Positions 1 to 9,200 of a stretch of DNA of 16,585 bases are shown piece after piece; position 1 is the first letter of the stretch; every line of letters begins with the position of its first letter. The translations under genes were made by a program, and so were the position numbers. Origin of the DNA: M50B91 sp964526665 (lineage in GTDB: Bacteria; Patescibacteriota; Gracilibacteria; UBA4473). Location of the stretch: contig CAZGJL010000019.1 in NCBI GenBank assembly GCA_964526665.1, positions 1-16,585 of the forward strand. Direction: 5' to 3'. The notes under the pieces were generated by a model. The model made no database searches and was not told the origin of the DNA. It saw only the letters and a program-made list of their open reading frames with translations.

Positions 1-2649
1 CAAGAAAAGTATAGAGAAATTCAAAAATTAGATTCTGATGTAGACAAAAAAAGGGAAATAGCGTCTATGCGAAAAGAGTTAGAAGCTCTTTTTACACAAT
101 GGCCAGGACAAAAAACCCGACTTCAGAAACTAGTGGGGGATCATCACACTGTGCTAGAAGAACTGATACCCAAAGGAGAAGATTTGGGAAGGGATTTTGT
201 TCGAGAAATCACAGAAGAAGCAAAGGATTGGCTTAAAAAATTAGATAATCGAATGCTTGCTTGGAAAAGTGATGCAAAATCATGTGGATATAATTATCAC
301 GGAGATGAAGAGCTGTTTAAAACATTACCTGATACAGCTCAGGGTTTTGTTTCTGTTATAGATTTCAATGAAGGACAATATGCACAGGAATCAGAAAAAT
401 TAGATGGTTATCTAAAAGAAGACACGGAAACAGTGGAATTTCTTGATGATGGACAATTCTTTTCAGATCCATCAGCAGACAGAAAAGAATTTAAAGGGAA
501 ATACGATGAAATGACAGAATCATTTCGTTCTAATGTAAACCAATATAAACAACAATTTGGAGCCGTACGTTCTCGCATTCAAAAAGATTTGAATAAGATG
601 AATGATGATGATTTTACAAATCGTTATGGTGGAATTCCTCGAGAAAACATGGAACAGATGCTCTTGGATCATGAGCACCAGTTAAAAACATTTGATTCAG
701 GATCAAGTAAATTTTTATCATCTTCATTTTTCAATAATTGGTTACGAAAATACGGAGAATCTGCAGAATCACGAGCAAATGCTCTGGATGAGATGTCACA
801 GTTTCGAGAACTTGAATCATGGTCTACTGAAGCAAAAAATCAATCAGACAGCATGAAGAAGTGGATTGATGATTGGGATAAGAATAAAGAAAAAAATGTA
901 AAACAATATCAACGTTTTTCTTTGTATGATATTTATGCATTAGTAAAACAGGCGGTAGAAGTGAATCGTCGTCGTTGGGAGCGAAGAAGCGAACGAGCCG
1001 TAGCAAAGATGGGAGAATCTTTCTTTGGACGGAATTCTCCGTGGGGAAAAGAGTTTCACCGAAAATCGCAAGAAACAGAGGATGCACGTGTAAAAGAGAT
1101 TCAGCAGGAGCTGAATGAAGATCCATGGTGGGATATACAAGAGATATTATACACAACAAACGATCCGGATGAGGCAAAAGCCTGTATTAATGAGTTAATA
1201 GATAAGGGAGTTTTCAGATGGGATGATCCAAAGCTTTGGAAAACATTCATGCGACTTTCCGGAAATGCGGTTAATTTCAATAATAGTGATATGAATCTTG
1301 ATATTTATGATATTTTGGAGAAATGTCGTAATGTTTGTGAATTTATTTGGTCTCGTGAGGTATTTCGTCAATGGGATACGTCACTTGATTCAAAAACAAA
1401 AGCGAAGGAGGACGAATTTACGGCAGAATTTCAGCGATTTGAACACAATGATGGAGGACGTGCAGCTATTTTACAAAGCATGCTCAAGAACTGGGCAAGC
1501 GGGAAACGTGAAAATACGGATCCAGCAAAATATGCATTCTTTTTGCGAGAAGGATTCCTGAAGGGAAAATTGAACGGAGGACCGTTGAAAGATGTACGTT
1601 GGTATTATTTGACGTTGGGAGTTAAGTATGGAATTTTGTCTCGAGACTTTTTTGCACGATTGAATGGAGAATTGCTGGGAAATATGCCGTATTTTGATTT
1701 TTTCATTGATAAAAGTGGATGGAAAAAAGATGGGAGATTGGTTCCGGAAGGAACAGAAGGTGCTCACAAAGGAGGATGGACGTATGAAGATTATGTAGGA
1801 TGGGCAGATTTCTTGAACGAAGGAACGAGTGGAAATTTTTCTGCGAAAGACGCTCAAAAAAACACCAAAGAGTTCTTTTATGAAGTTATTTTGCAATCAG
1901 CTGACGCGCGTGCACGTGTGGAACGAAAAGTACAGGAAGGTTCGAGAAATTTTGATCATGATGATGGAGCAATGCTCTGTCCGGGGCTTGGATTTGAGTC
2001 AATTAAAAGCATGTTGGGTATTAGCTCACAGGAAGAAACGAAATTTAGTCCTGACTTTTGGCGTAATATTCTGGCTGGATATATTCCATTCTTTCGTGGT
2101 ATAGCAAAATTTATTCGAGAAGGAGATGCTAAGTATGGAAAAGATAATGAAGGATGGATAAAAATTCGCGAGCAAAATTTTGGTATTGTGGCAGATCGAA
2201 TGAAATCGATGGTACTAGTATTTCATTCATTACGTGGGAATATAAGTCTTGGGGAGCGCAAGTCGATTCACTTTAGTCAACATGATTTTGATGTAAAGGG
2301 ACCGATGTCTCCTTGTGCTACAGGGTCGATGAATAGTACGGATAAAGTTCTGAAGAAGATCTTAGATGTATCGGGAAAACGAACGGATTTCAACAGTATA
2401 TTTGATACCAGTACGTGGCTTGAAGGGATTGCCGAGGCGAAGGAGGAGAACGCAGAAAAGAATTTTACGAATCCGGATGCAGAGGGAGATAAATACAGAG
2501 CCTCCATAACAGGAAAGGTGTATGATTTGGTCAAAGGTCCTGCTTCGGATGTGGTGTTTGACAATAAGAATATAGAGCACATGCTTCTGGATGAGGGGAC
2601 GGATTATTGGGATGGGTTGTTGGGCGAGTTTGAGAGAGCGGTGTATTAA
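1..2649 (+). CDS. Large charged hypothetical protein, 5' end cut by window edge
   Basis: The frame is open from base 1. The first ATG is at 67, but 22 in-frame codons precede it without a stop (they begin QEKYREIQKLDSD), so the gene very probably starts upstream of the window. At least 882 residues are visible, ending in TAA. The protein is hydrophilic, rich in Glu, Asp, Lys and Trp, with several stretches likely to be coiled coil or helical bundle (the first ~60 visible residues and ~150-210 of the visible part). I see no signal peptide (the N-terminus is missing), no clear membrane segment and no catalytic motif. A mildly hydrophobic stretch (ILAGYIPFFRGIAKFI, bases about 2068-2115) could be a buried or amphipathic helix. 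I do not recognise the family. It converges on the small zinc-protein gene, with a hairpin between them. Confidence that it is a real gene is high; function is unknown. Confidence 0.9.
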   Translation, partial: QEKYREIQKLDSDVDKKREIASMRKELEALFTQWPGQKTRLQKLVGDHHTVLEELIPKGEDLGRDFVREITEEAKDWLKKLDNRMLAWKSDAKSCGYNYHGDEELFKTLPDTAQGFVSVIDFNEGQYAQESEKLDGYLKEDTETVEFLDDGQFFSDPSADRKEFKGKYDEMTESFRSNVNQYKQQFGAVRSRIQKDLNKMNDDDFTNRYGGIPRENMEQMLLDHEHQLKTFDSGSSKFLSSSFFNNWLRKYGESAESRANALDEMSQFRELESWSTEAKNQSDSMKKWIDDWDKNKEKNVKQYQRFSLYDIYALVKQAVEVNRRRWERRSERAVAKMGESFFGRNSPWGKEFHRKSQETEDARVKEIQQELNEDPWWDIQEILYTTNDPDEAKACINELIDKGVFRWDDPKLWKTFMRLSGNAVNFNNSDMNLDIYDILEKCRNVCEFIWSREVFRQWDTSLDSKTKAKEDEFTAEFQRFEHNDGGRAAILQSMLKNWASGKRENTDPAKYAFFLREGFLKGKLNGGPLKDVRWYYLTLGVKYGILSRDFFARLNGELLGNMPYFDFFIDKSGWKKDGRLVPEGTEGAHKGGWTYEDYVGWADFLNEGTSGNFSAKDAQKNTKEFFYEVILQSADARARVERKVQEGSRNFDHDDGAMLCPGLGFESIKSMLGISSQEETKFSPDFWRNILAGYIPFFRGIAKFIREGDAKYGKDNEGWIKIREQNFGIVADRMKSMVLVFHSLRGNISLGERKSIHFSQHDFDVKGPMSPCATGSMNSTDKVLKKILDVSGKRTDFNSIFDTSTWLEGIAEAKEENAEKNFTNPDAEGDKYRASITGKVYDLVKGPASDVVFDNKNIEHMLLDEGTDYWDGLLGEFERAVY

Positions 2650-2660
2650 AGTTTATACAT

Positions 2661-2691
2661 AAAAAAAACTCCCCGTGTTAGCAGGGAGTTT
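2661..2691 (-). terminator. Rho-independent terminator, mainly for the minus-strand zinc-protein gene
   Basis: Arms AAACTCCC (2666-2673) and GGGAGTTT (2684-2691) pair perfectly around a 10-base loop. The run of eight A at 2661-2668 becomes a U tract on minus-strand transcripts, downstream of the stop codon at 2715. On the plus strand only a weak T-rich stretch follows, so termination of the 1-2649 gene here is less certain. Confidence 0.8.
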
Positions 2692-2714
2692 GCTTTGAAG
2701 AATGAAAGATGTGA

Positions 2715-2846
2715 TTATTTTTTAGCTTTGCCTGTTCCTTTGCACTTAGGACAAGTTCTTCTTGGAGCATGTCCTACTTTCCCAGAACCAAAACATTCTG
2801 AACAAATATTAAATTGTCCTAACCACTTGTCGTCATTTTTGGGCAT
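2715..2846 (-). CDS. 43-aa DnaJ-type zinc-finger mini-protein (two CxxCxGxG motifs)
   Basis: The minus strand reads ATG at 2846 to TAA at 2715, giving 43 residues. The two signature motifs are CSECFGSG (residues 15-22) and CPKCKGTG (32-39). This is the repeat that builds the zinc-binding cysteine-rich domain of DnaJ/Hsp40, so the four Cys (15, 18, 32, 35) probably hold one zinc. No J domain or other DnaJ part is present. The N-terminus (MPKNDDKWLGQF) and the basic tail (KAKK) are short. The start is fixed by a perfect AGGAGG seven bases upstream. The gene has its own promoter and terminator and is divergent from the giant gene. Known free-standing proteins of similar build include anti-TRAP of Bacillus subtilis, a 53-aa regulator with one such zinc module. 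A role in binding RNA or protein is therefore plausible but not shown. It was easy to miss because of its size. Confidence 0.9.
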   Translation of the reverse strand: MPKNDDKWLGQFNICSECFGSGKVGHAPRRTCPKCKGTGKAKK

Positions 2847-2853
2847 AATTAAA

Positions 2854-2860
2854 TCCTCCT
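2854..2860 (-). promoter_or_regulatory. Perfect Shine-Dalgarno site of the zinc mini-protein
   Basis: The minus strand reads AGGAGG(A) seven bases before the ATG at 2846. It is the only strong Shine-Dalgarno sequence in front of any gene in this window, and it fixes the start of the 43-aa protein. Confidence 0.9.
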
Positions 2861-2872
2861 ATATTTAAATGA

Positions 2873-2901
2873 ATTATTAAAATCACACTGCAATATTCCA
2901 A
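2873..2901 (-). promoter_or_regulatory. Candidate sigma70-type promoter of the zinc mini-protein
   Basis: On the minus strand, TTGGAA (2901-2896), a 17-base spacer and AATAAT (2878-2873) match the -35 and -10 consensus at 4/6 and 5/6 positions. Transcription would start near 2866, leaving a leader of about 20 bases that contains the AGGAGG. The -35 box lies inside the palindrome 2890-2913. Predicted from sequence only. Confidence 0.55.
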
Positions 2902-2913
2902 TTAGAATATTGC
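2890..2913. repeat. Perfect 9-6-9 palindrome, operator-like
   Basis: GCAATATTC (2890-2898) and GAATATTGC (2905-2913) are perfect inverted copies around the loop CAATTA. The element covers the candidate -35 box of the zinc-protein gene, the position expected for a repressor site. It is not a terminator, since no T run follows, and it does not match the CIRCE heat-shock operator arms TTAGCACTC/GAGTGCTAA. A shorter relative with the same CAATTA centre lies at 16531-16554. Confidence 0.65.
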
Positions 2914-2994
2914 TGAGTTCCTCGAGAGAGAAACCTTTGCAATACTCTAAATGAATAGGGAAATAAGTATTTCTTCTTCAAAGAGCAGATAAAT

Positions 2995-3030
2995 ATTTAC
3001 AATGTAAATTATTTACACAATATATGTGTA
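2995..3030. repeat. Two adjacent short inverted repeats upstream of the giant gene
   Basis: ATTTAC (2995-3000) pairs with GTAAAT (3004-3009) across 3 bases. TACACA (3014-3019) pairs with TGTGTA (3025-3030) across 5 bases. ATTTACA occurs directly repeated at 2995 and 3011, 16 bases apart, and GTTTACA occurs at 3061. The cluster sits 40-80 bases upstream of the -10 box of the giant gene, a usual position for activator or repressor sites. The region is AT-rich, so chance is possible. Confidence 0.4.
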
Positions 3031-3071
3031 GCACTACTAAAGACAAGAGTCAATGTTTGTGTTTACATTAA

Positions 3072-3077
3072 TATAAT
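3072..3077 (+). promoter_or_regulatory. Candidate -10 box (TATAAT) of the giant gene
   Basis: There is a consensus TATAAT 77 bases before the ATG at 3154. The matching -35 position (3049-3054, GTCAAT) is poor, which fits a promoter that needs an activator, perhaps acting at the inverted repeats just upstream. The predicted leader is about 70 bases. Confidence 0.45.
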
Positions 3078-3153
3078 GATTTTCTTTAAAAAACATTTGA
3101 AATTTTGGTGAAAAAACCGGAGAATTAAAACACAAACAAACCCCCATAAATTC

Positions 3154-3246
3154 ATGCCTAGGGCGATACGCAAGTCGTTCAAAAATTGGATGAGCTTTCT
3201 GCTCATTTTTTGCGTACTTTCACCAAGTATTTCATCCGCATTAGCA
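3154..3246 (+). other. Sec signal peptide of the giant protein
   Basis: The basic n-region MPRAIRKSFKNW is followed by a hydrophobic core around MSFLLIFCVLSPSIS and an A-x-A site (residues 29-31, ALA) before APFW. Cleavage is predicted after residue 31. The Cys in the core is not in a lipobox. Confidence 0.85.
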
Positions 3247-6200
3247 GCTCCTTTTTGGGAAAACTGGTTGGGAGAGGCTCCAGAAGCAAGTATTCCAGAG
3301 GTAATACGAACACGATTGGTGTCAATTTTGGTAGAAGAGGAATTGCTGGAGAATGATGCTCTGGCAACAAAGATAGAGCGTTATGCAGTAGATGTTCAGA
3401 AAGCTATTGATGGACAGGCAATTTTGGTTCCCGTATCACGAGACACTTCACCATTGGACTTATGGATAGGAAATTCACAGCTTTATTTTTCTGGACACGA
3501 AAACAATCATCGTTCGCAACTTGTAGGAACGGTCTTCATTGGAGATGTTCCTTTGCCTGTTGTTGATCGTGGAGGACGACTTCATGCAACACCATGGCCT
3601 TTAACAGATTTTGATAATCCTTCTTATTTTTGGAATAAGGAACGAGAACGATTTGTTTGGCAGGGTGGAGGAGACGAACAAGCAGAAATATGGCATGGGG
3701 TAATTCGTTCGGATTCATCAACTGAAGCGGGGAGGAATTTAGACTTGAGGGGATATTTTGATAGAAACCATCGTGTACATACCGGTGATGAAACTTTTGC
3801 AAAAAAAGCATTTATTGCCGATTTGCCACAACAGCGGATTGGTATCTCAGAACAACAAAAGCTTTTATATCAAAATTGGATTGATCATTTGGAGGATTTT
3901 TCTTATTTAAGATTTAATAAAAACTGGGTGAATACAATGTTTGAAGACATGAACCCGGCAGAGACCGTTCCATTGGAATTATTACCAGAAGCAGAAGGCA
4001 TAGATACGGAACCTGATTTTTCTGCACTTCCAGATGCTATGTCGAAGGATGTTATCGATCAAATGGCACAACGTTATCTAGGAGCAGCACGTGAAACAAT
4101 GGTTTCTATGTTACAGCCAGCTTATGTTTCTGGGCGATGGGATACAGATGAATTAGATACAACTATTTCTCTCATTGCCAAAAAAGATGAATGGGCTGCG
4201 AATCTTTTGCGCACAGCGAATGATGAAGTAGAAGATATTTTTCGTGATAAACTTACAGATCCATTATTAGAAATTCCAGCGGATATTTTATTGCGCACAG
4301 AGCACAAATATCAACCATATGAAAATCTTTTTGGAGTGAATGTTCCGTTGGGAGCATCAATTACAAAAGAACTGTATTGGAATGGAATATTGTTATCAGA
4401 GTTTGAAAAATGGGGATGGAATGCGGTAGACCAAGAGATGCAATCTTTTGTCGTGGATAGAGAATTTCCTGCAGAAAATTGTTCATTACTTCGCGGGACT
4501 GTGCCGGAAGAAAATCACCCCGCAGGACAATTGGCAGAAATGAATCGTGTGTATAATTTTTCCACAGCAGCACTCGACAGCTGTATTGATTGGGATGGAG
4601 AAGATACAGATGATGATGATCGAAAGGATCATATTTATGAAGGATGTTGTGCCCAAAACATAGCATTTGGAGGAAGTGGATTTGAGCTTTCGGCGCCAGA
4701 TTGTCGAGCGAATTCTACTCATTGGGACCCGATATGTGTTCCTGTAGAAGATCCAGAATGGCAGTGTGGATTAAGTCTTTTAGAGCATCCATTACCACTA
4801 CTCATTAGTTGGGAATACATAGGGGCAGAAGCACCAGTTTTTGACCTGAAAGGGGCTCGTCCTGTTACAACGGGGTTACTGGGAGCGCAGGGATGTGAGT
4901 CATTAATCGAAGAATTAGATGACTCTGAAAATCAAAAAGAAATTTCATCGCTTATGTTTCATGATGAACCAAGACTTGAAACACTTCAGGCTCAAGTTGC
5001 AGCTCCTGGAGTAAATGCTATGCCGGCAGATGATCCTCGTGGAGCATCTTTTTATGACACGGACACCGTTTTTCATCGTATAGAATTTCCAACGTCTTTT
5101 GATTTTATTGGAGAGACGGGAGAATCTATTGTGCGAGAAGATCAAGAAGTTGTCATGCAATCAAATCTGGAAACGGCTCTTACAAATACGATTGACTCTA
5201 TAACAAGTACCCCGGGAAATACCGGGAAAATCCTGATAACGGATTTTGATACAACCCTTTGGAAGAATGAGAATCTTCAAGTAGAGCTGGTCGATGCGTT
5301 ATTGTGGCTGGGAAAAGACTTGGAGCAAAAACACGTAGAAATGCTTCATGGAGCTTTTTCTTCCCCAATTGATGGAGCTCGCATACTGGGAGATAGTGAA
5401 TTTGATGGATATGAAGTAATAGAAGTGATTGCCGAAATAGCAGATCAGAAAACATTAAAACTTTCTTTTGAACAAGGAGAAGAAGATCCGAGCAACACGT
5501 TTCAAAATGCAGAAAGAGAAAGTAATTCCTTTCATCCCCAAAAAAGCAGCAGCAATAAAAAAGACAAAGAAGAAACAGATGCCTTATTATTTCCTTCCAG
5601 TGAAAAAGAGGGATGTTCTGGTGAAAATATAATATTTTGGCCAGTAAAATGTTTAATTCCCTGGATAGCAGCTTTGCCTGAAGTTATCTTGCAAACAATC
5701 CCCGTTCTCCCCGATTTGCCAAAATTACCGAGTCTTCCCGAACTTCGTGAAATGAAGAAGGAAAGAGAGGAATCAGTCCTTACCTCTCTCGTTGTCGTCC
5801 CTAGTGACATTGTCATTACGTCAAAAGATGTGACGCCTATAACCATAGCGGTCTCTCTTTTGAATGAAAAAGGAGAATCTTATTCGTTGCCAACAGAAGT
5901 TTCTCTTTCGGCAAGTAGCGCAGATGCATTAGATTTTTTCACCATTTCTCCTGAGCCGACTAGAGAAGCGGTTATGGGGAAAACACAGTTTTCTCTTCTG
6001 CCTCGTACGCGTGATGTGGGAGGGAAATTTTCGTTTACGATTTCAGCAGAAGGAGTGAGTATAGATATTCCAGTGACAGTAACACAAAACAAACTTTTTC
6101 TTACCGTTGAAGAAACAGAAGTTATAGCAGGAGAAGTAAAATCAATTCCTGTGCGAATACGAGCATTGGACATGAAGAATTTAGTGGCAGAAGATGCGGA

Positions 6201-9200
6201 AGGAATGGAGATTCAATTGGCATCAGAACAGGGGACCTTCTCTTCTGGTGGTACAGGGGTTCTTCGAAATGGAGTAGCAGAAACTCTATTTTTCCCAGGG
6301 AAAATTGCAGGAAAAAAGTTTCTTTCGTTGCGTGACACAGAAGAGCTGCTACCGGAGGAACGAGTTGAATTTGAAATTAAACCAGCTGCGCCAGCACGTA
6401 TATCCTTAGAGATTCCGCCAGTACTTGTTCGTAATGGTGCACCCAAGGATATTACAGCGTTTGTAAAAGATCGTTATGGAAATGTAATTAAAGAAAATGT
6501 TCCAACGGTAGAATGGGGAAATACAGATGACGCGATTATAAAAGGAAATACTCTTTCTCTGGCAACAGAGGAAACAGACGTTCTGACGATATCTGCTCAA
6601 TTACCAGAAATAGATTCATCGCGTGTCTCACAAGAAGTTTTGGTTATAGAGAGTCCGCAATTATTAGCAGAACTCACAGAAGATAGTCTTATTGCGGGAA
6701 CAAAAGAACCATTATGGGTACGAGTTACAACGGATGAAGAGTTGCCGGGATTATTTGATATTTTTGTACTTGGGACGGGGGGAAGGGGATTGTTTGATTC
6801 GCAAGTTACATTAGAAGATGGAGTATTAGAGCTTCCTATTTATGCAGGAACACGTGCGGGAGAAGGAACAATAACATTAGAGGCGCCAGGATTTGGAAGT
6901 ATAACTTTTATGATAGAAATACTTCCAGCAGATCCTTATAAAATAGATCTCACTACAGAACGAACGGTCTTACAAATTGAAGATGAGCGCCGAAATACGC
7001 TTCTAGTTCGAGTATTGGATCGTTATGGTAATGAAGTTCCTTTTGTAGGAGAAGAGATTACATTCTTACAGAATCCAGGGGAAAAATGGAGCGGAGATGA
7101 TATTACAGAATTAGAAGAAGCGGGAGTGTTCGATGCGGCTTCTCCTGTCAAAGCATATTTAGAAAAACAAGCAGTAGATACCGAATTGACCTTCTCGCCT
7201 GTTGTGGAATTTGATCCTCCTACAGCGAGAATAACGAATGGAGCACGTGAGATTGAGATAAATACACAAGAAACAGGAGGAAATCTTTACTTGGTTGCGA
7301 CTGCAGTAGGATTAATACCTGATACTCTTGAATTAGAAGTGGTACAAGTATTGAAACAGTCAGCATTTGACGATGATCTCTCTCCGAAATCATTACTTAC
7401 TCTTTTACTGGGACATGATGGAGGAAATCTGGCGACAGAAAATTTTGGAAACAAATTTCTTTTTTCAGGAGAAACACAAGCAGTTGCAACTTTGCTACAA
7501 GATAATAAACCACAGAAAATAAACTTTTCCCTTGATCCTTCAGGAGTAGTGGGGGAGGGGGTATTGAAGGCGGAAGTAGGCAATGAATTTTCGTTTCTAG
7601 TGAATGATGTGGTGAGAGCCACAATAAATTTTGAAGAATCTCCTACATGGAATGATAAAGAGAAAGGGTGGGTATTTACTCCAACGGATGTAGCCTCTCT
7701 TTCTCAAAGAGGAACTGTTTTACGACGAAATAAAGTTCCCATTTTACAGATTTTCCCTGGAGGAGGAATTCGTCCAGAAGCACAAATTTCTCTTATAGGA
7801 ACTGATTCGTGGAGGAAATGGAGTGTGCAACATGAAACCGATGGAGCGATCGGAATACTTTCTTTTCCTGAAGATAACGGAAAGGAAAAAACGAATACTC
7901 TTTCTTTTGAGTCCCTTGATCCTGCTATATCTGTGCAATCGTTTTTCACAGGAAAAAGCACTACAGCCGCACAAGGAGTTGCCGCATTTGATATGAATTC
8001 GGAAGAATCGGAGGAGCGTCTTTTGCGATCCTCATATGTTTCGATAGAAAATGCACTTACAGAACCAGGCATAGGATGGACGACCCCATGGAAGCCGGGA
8101 ACAATGTTTGCCGCGGGGAATAATATCGGAGAATCAGTACGGATTGCAGCAAGTGATGCAGGAGTTTTGCTCGGGGATCCATCTCTTTCTCTTCCCACTC
8201 AGAATACACCTTCAGAATTACAATTAACGGAAGAGGTAGGACAAGTATTATGGGTGAGTCCTTGGGGAACGATTGATGAAGTTGTGTCAGGAGACTTGAA
8301 TGGAGATGGTCGGGCAGAGATATTTCCACGATCAGGAAAAAATCTTTCAGTTCTCTACCATGACCGACATCAATTAGATAATTTTCGTGACGCAGGATTA
8401 TTATTACGATTTACTGATGGCGTAAAAAAAATAGCGGTACACAATGATTCGCTTGGAAATATGATTCATTTGATCCAATTGAATGAAGAAGGAGATCTAG
8501 TGTTTCATCGTAATGAAAAAGGAGTACTAACTCGGGAGTCAATTGATTTAGGTTTGTCCAGACCCATTGTAAATATTGATGTTGCAGAACTGAATGGAGA
8601 CAAATATGAAGATTTGATTTTGTTAGACGATGAGAACTCATTGTGGTTTGCTTATGGACACAATGAGACCTGGTATTCAGCACAATTTGTAGATTCTTTT
8701 GCTGCACGATTTGAAAATCTGGAAGAATTATATAATGCAGAAGCAGAACAAGCAGGACAACAATTAAAAATAAGACCATTTCCTCAATTACAACAATTCT
8801 TTGCGCGATTTGTTGGAGTAGAAGATTCTGCTTGGTCAGGGGAAACTCGTTTAGTTCAAAACAGAGAATTTGTTTCTTTCATCGATAACAAACGATTTGA
8901 TGCTTTATATAAAGTAAAAGGAGAGGAAGCAACAGAGGATGATGGTGACGTTGTGTCAGTAATTCCTGGACAACGACTATTACATTCTTTGAAAATATCT
9001 GGGAACAACAATGCACTTTCGGAATTAGAATTAATTATTCCGCAATCGATAGGATTTCGTTTTGAAGAATCTTCTTTTACGTGTTCGGGGTGTAAGACCC
9101 TGCCAGAGGTTTCTGTGAAACCAGAAATATTACACATTACGGTAGGGGATTTACCTGCTCATAGTATGGTTACTTTTTCTTGGGAAACTATTGCGGAAGA

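Larger units (their letters stand above)
2847..3153. other. Divergent intergenic control region
   Basis: These 307 AT-rich bases separate the minus-strand zinc gene from the giant plus-strand gene. They hold the zinc-gene promoter and palindrome on the left, two further inverted repeats near 2995-3030, and a TATAAT box at 3072-3077. I see no coding potential and no recognisable riboswitch. The stretch about 2914-2994 shows nothing specific. Confidence 0.8.

Noticed and set aside
824..1177. Open frames of 100-160 codons on the minus strand inside the two large genes (e.g. 824-1177, 1471-1896, 7704-8198, 11838-12242)
   Set aside because: They mirror strongly coding plus-strand frames, have odd composition and no family motifs or initiation signals.
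2890..2913. CIRCE/HrcA heat-shock operator next to a DnaJ-like protein
   Set aside because: Arms GCAATATTC/GAATATTGC with a 6-base centre do not match TTAGCACTC-N9-GAGTGCTAA.
3010..3019. DnaA-box-like TTATTTACA near the giant gene
   Set aside because: Two mismatches to TTATCCACA, no cluster of boxes and no dnaA/dnaN neighbours, so an origin is not supported.
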